A stretch of DNA of 7,208 nt, taken from positions 1 to 7,208 of the forward strand of contig CAZBWI010000033.1 of the NCBI GenBank assembly GCA_964495825.1. The letters run 5' to 3'. Origin of the DNA: CAJBLF01 sp964495825. GTDB lineage: Bacteria; Patescibacteriota; Gracilibacteria; Absconditabacterales; Absconditicoccaceae. This document shows, one piece after another, positions 6,949 through 7,208 of this stretch (its first letter is position 1; the number at the start of each line of letters is the position of its first letter). Below the pieces are notes generated by a model. It saw only the letters and a list, made by a program, of their open reading frames with translations, had not been told where the DNA came from and ran no database searches. The translations under genes were made by a program, and so were the position numbers.

Positions 6949-7025
6949 GTGTAGTGAAGCCATACGCTTACGATAGCGTAATGAAGAGCACTGTCTTACC
7001 CAAGATGGTGCTTTTCTGTATTTGC
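6949..7025 (+). ncRNA. Candidate small RNA or leader with two hairpins
   Basis: Just downstream of the perfect promoter are two stem-loops. The first has arms tacgct (6963-6968) and agcgta (6975-6980) around a 6-base loop. The second has arms at 6983-6997 and 7002-7016, a 15-bp stem including three G-U pairs, closed by the 4-base loop accc and followed by TTTTC-TGTATTT. The last could act as an intrinsic terminator, giving an RNA of about 70-75 bases, or as an attenuator if transcription continues. It does not resemble tRNA, tmRNA, SRP RNA or RNase P RNA: none of their conserved cores is visible. A 21-codon ATG frame (6981-7046) overlaps the hairpin and is not considered real. Confidence 0.4.
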
Positions 7026-7208
7026 TTACAAAAGACAAAAAAATAGTCACCGATGGTCCAATGACAAAGAGAGCATAATAATTTTTGACCCAATATCAAC
7101 CCAAAAACTCCTATAAATTTCAACTCGAAATGCACAGGTTAAAGAAGATGTAGGGTCGTACTATGGAATACTTCATATGAACATCTATATCATAGTATCT
7201 TCCTAGGC
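7026..7208. other. Unassigned region to the right edge, with a foldable segment
   Basis: No recognisable gene was found on either strand under table 37. The strongest structure is at 7144-7202: tactatg (7159-7165) pairs with catagta (7191-7197), gaaga (7144-7148) can extend the helix with tcttc (7198-7202) across a 10-base bulge, and a perfect palindrome ttcatatgaa lies inside at 7172-7181. AGATGT (7147-7152) could instead pair with ACATCT (7181-7186), so two folds compete. It may belong to the leader of a gene beyond the edge. A 29-codon frame at 7053-7142 with two TGA codons is open but featureless. Confidence 0.4.

Noticed and set aside
6981..7046. 21-codon ATG frame in the candidate RNA
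   Set aside because: It is wholly overlapped by the 15-bp hairpin and has no initiation signal; the pairing explains the sequence better. A leader peptide cannot be excluded.
7053..7142. 29-codon frame with two TGA codons
   Set aside because: It is short, rich in Asn and Pro, has no ribosome binding site or motif, and lies in an AT-rich region where such frames are common once TGA is sense.
1..7208. CRISPR array, tRNA, rRNA or insertion sequence
   Set aside because: No regularly spaced repeats, cloverleaf-forming segments, rRNA cores, transposase motifs or flanking inverted repeats were seen by eye.

Overview
The window reads as a chromosomal segment of a candidate phyla radiation bacterium, most likely order Absconditabacterales (former SR1). 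The reason is the genetic code. Every gene can be read only if TGA is sense, and at conserved positions TGA always falls where its family has glycine (Elp3, GyrB, SodB, RpoD, YraN). CGA (and one CGG) falls where families have tryptophan: the first Trp of the sigma-70 A-T-W-W-I motif, the L-W-E-T-T-M motif of GyrB, and five conserved tryptophans of iron superoxide dismutase. Conserved arginines use AGA, AGG, CGT or CGC. This combination matches NCBI translation table 37 (TGA=Gly, CGA/CGG=Trp), not table 25 (TGA=Gly only, Gracilibacteria) or table 4 (TGA=Trp). The DNA is AT-rich. Stops are TAA in all six complete genes. All proteins below are read with table 37.

Layout from left to right. (1) Minus strand, 1-1030: sodB (Fe superoxide dismutase), yraN 5 bases behind it, then the start of an unidentified gene leaving the left edge with its own good promoter. 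(2) 1031-1132: short AT-rich divergent promoter region. (3) Plus strand, 1133-2986: elp3, a radical SAM/acetyltransferase tRNA U34-modifying enzyme with 12 in-frame TGA codons. (4) 2985-3014: a two-way intrinsic terminator between converging units. (5) Minus strand, 6828-3036: rpoD, gyrB and a small single-pass membrane protein of unknown function, closely spaced (32 and 35 bases). (6) 6829-7208: no convincing protein gene, but a perfect TTGACA-N16-TATAAT promoter on the plus strand followed by two hairpins, the second terminator-like. This is a candidate small RNA or leader.

The genes are core housekeeping functions: transcription initiation, DNA supercoiling, tRNA wobble modification and oxygen defence. 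No mobile element, CRISPR array, tRNA or rRNA is seen. No gene has a clear Shine-Dalgarno sequence. Three (the left-edge gene, elp3, gyrB) have a -10-like hexamer ending 6-7 bases before the ATG, which suggests leaderless mRNAs. The most notable content is the double codon reassignment, the candidate RNA locus upstream of rpoD, the basic-acidic tail on the sigma factor, and an in-frame tandem repeat plus inserted segment in Elp3.
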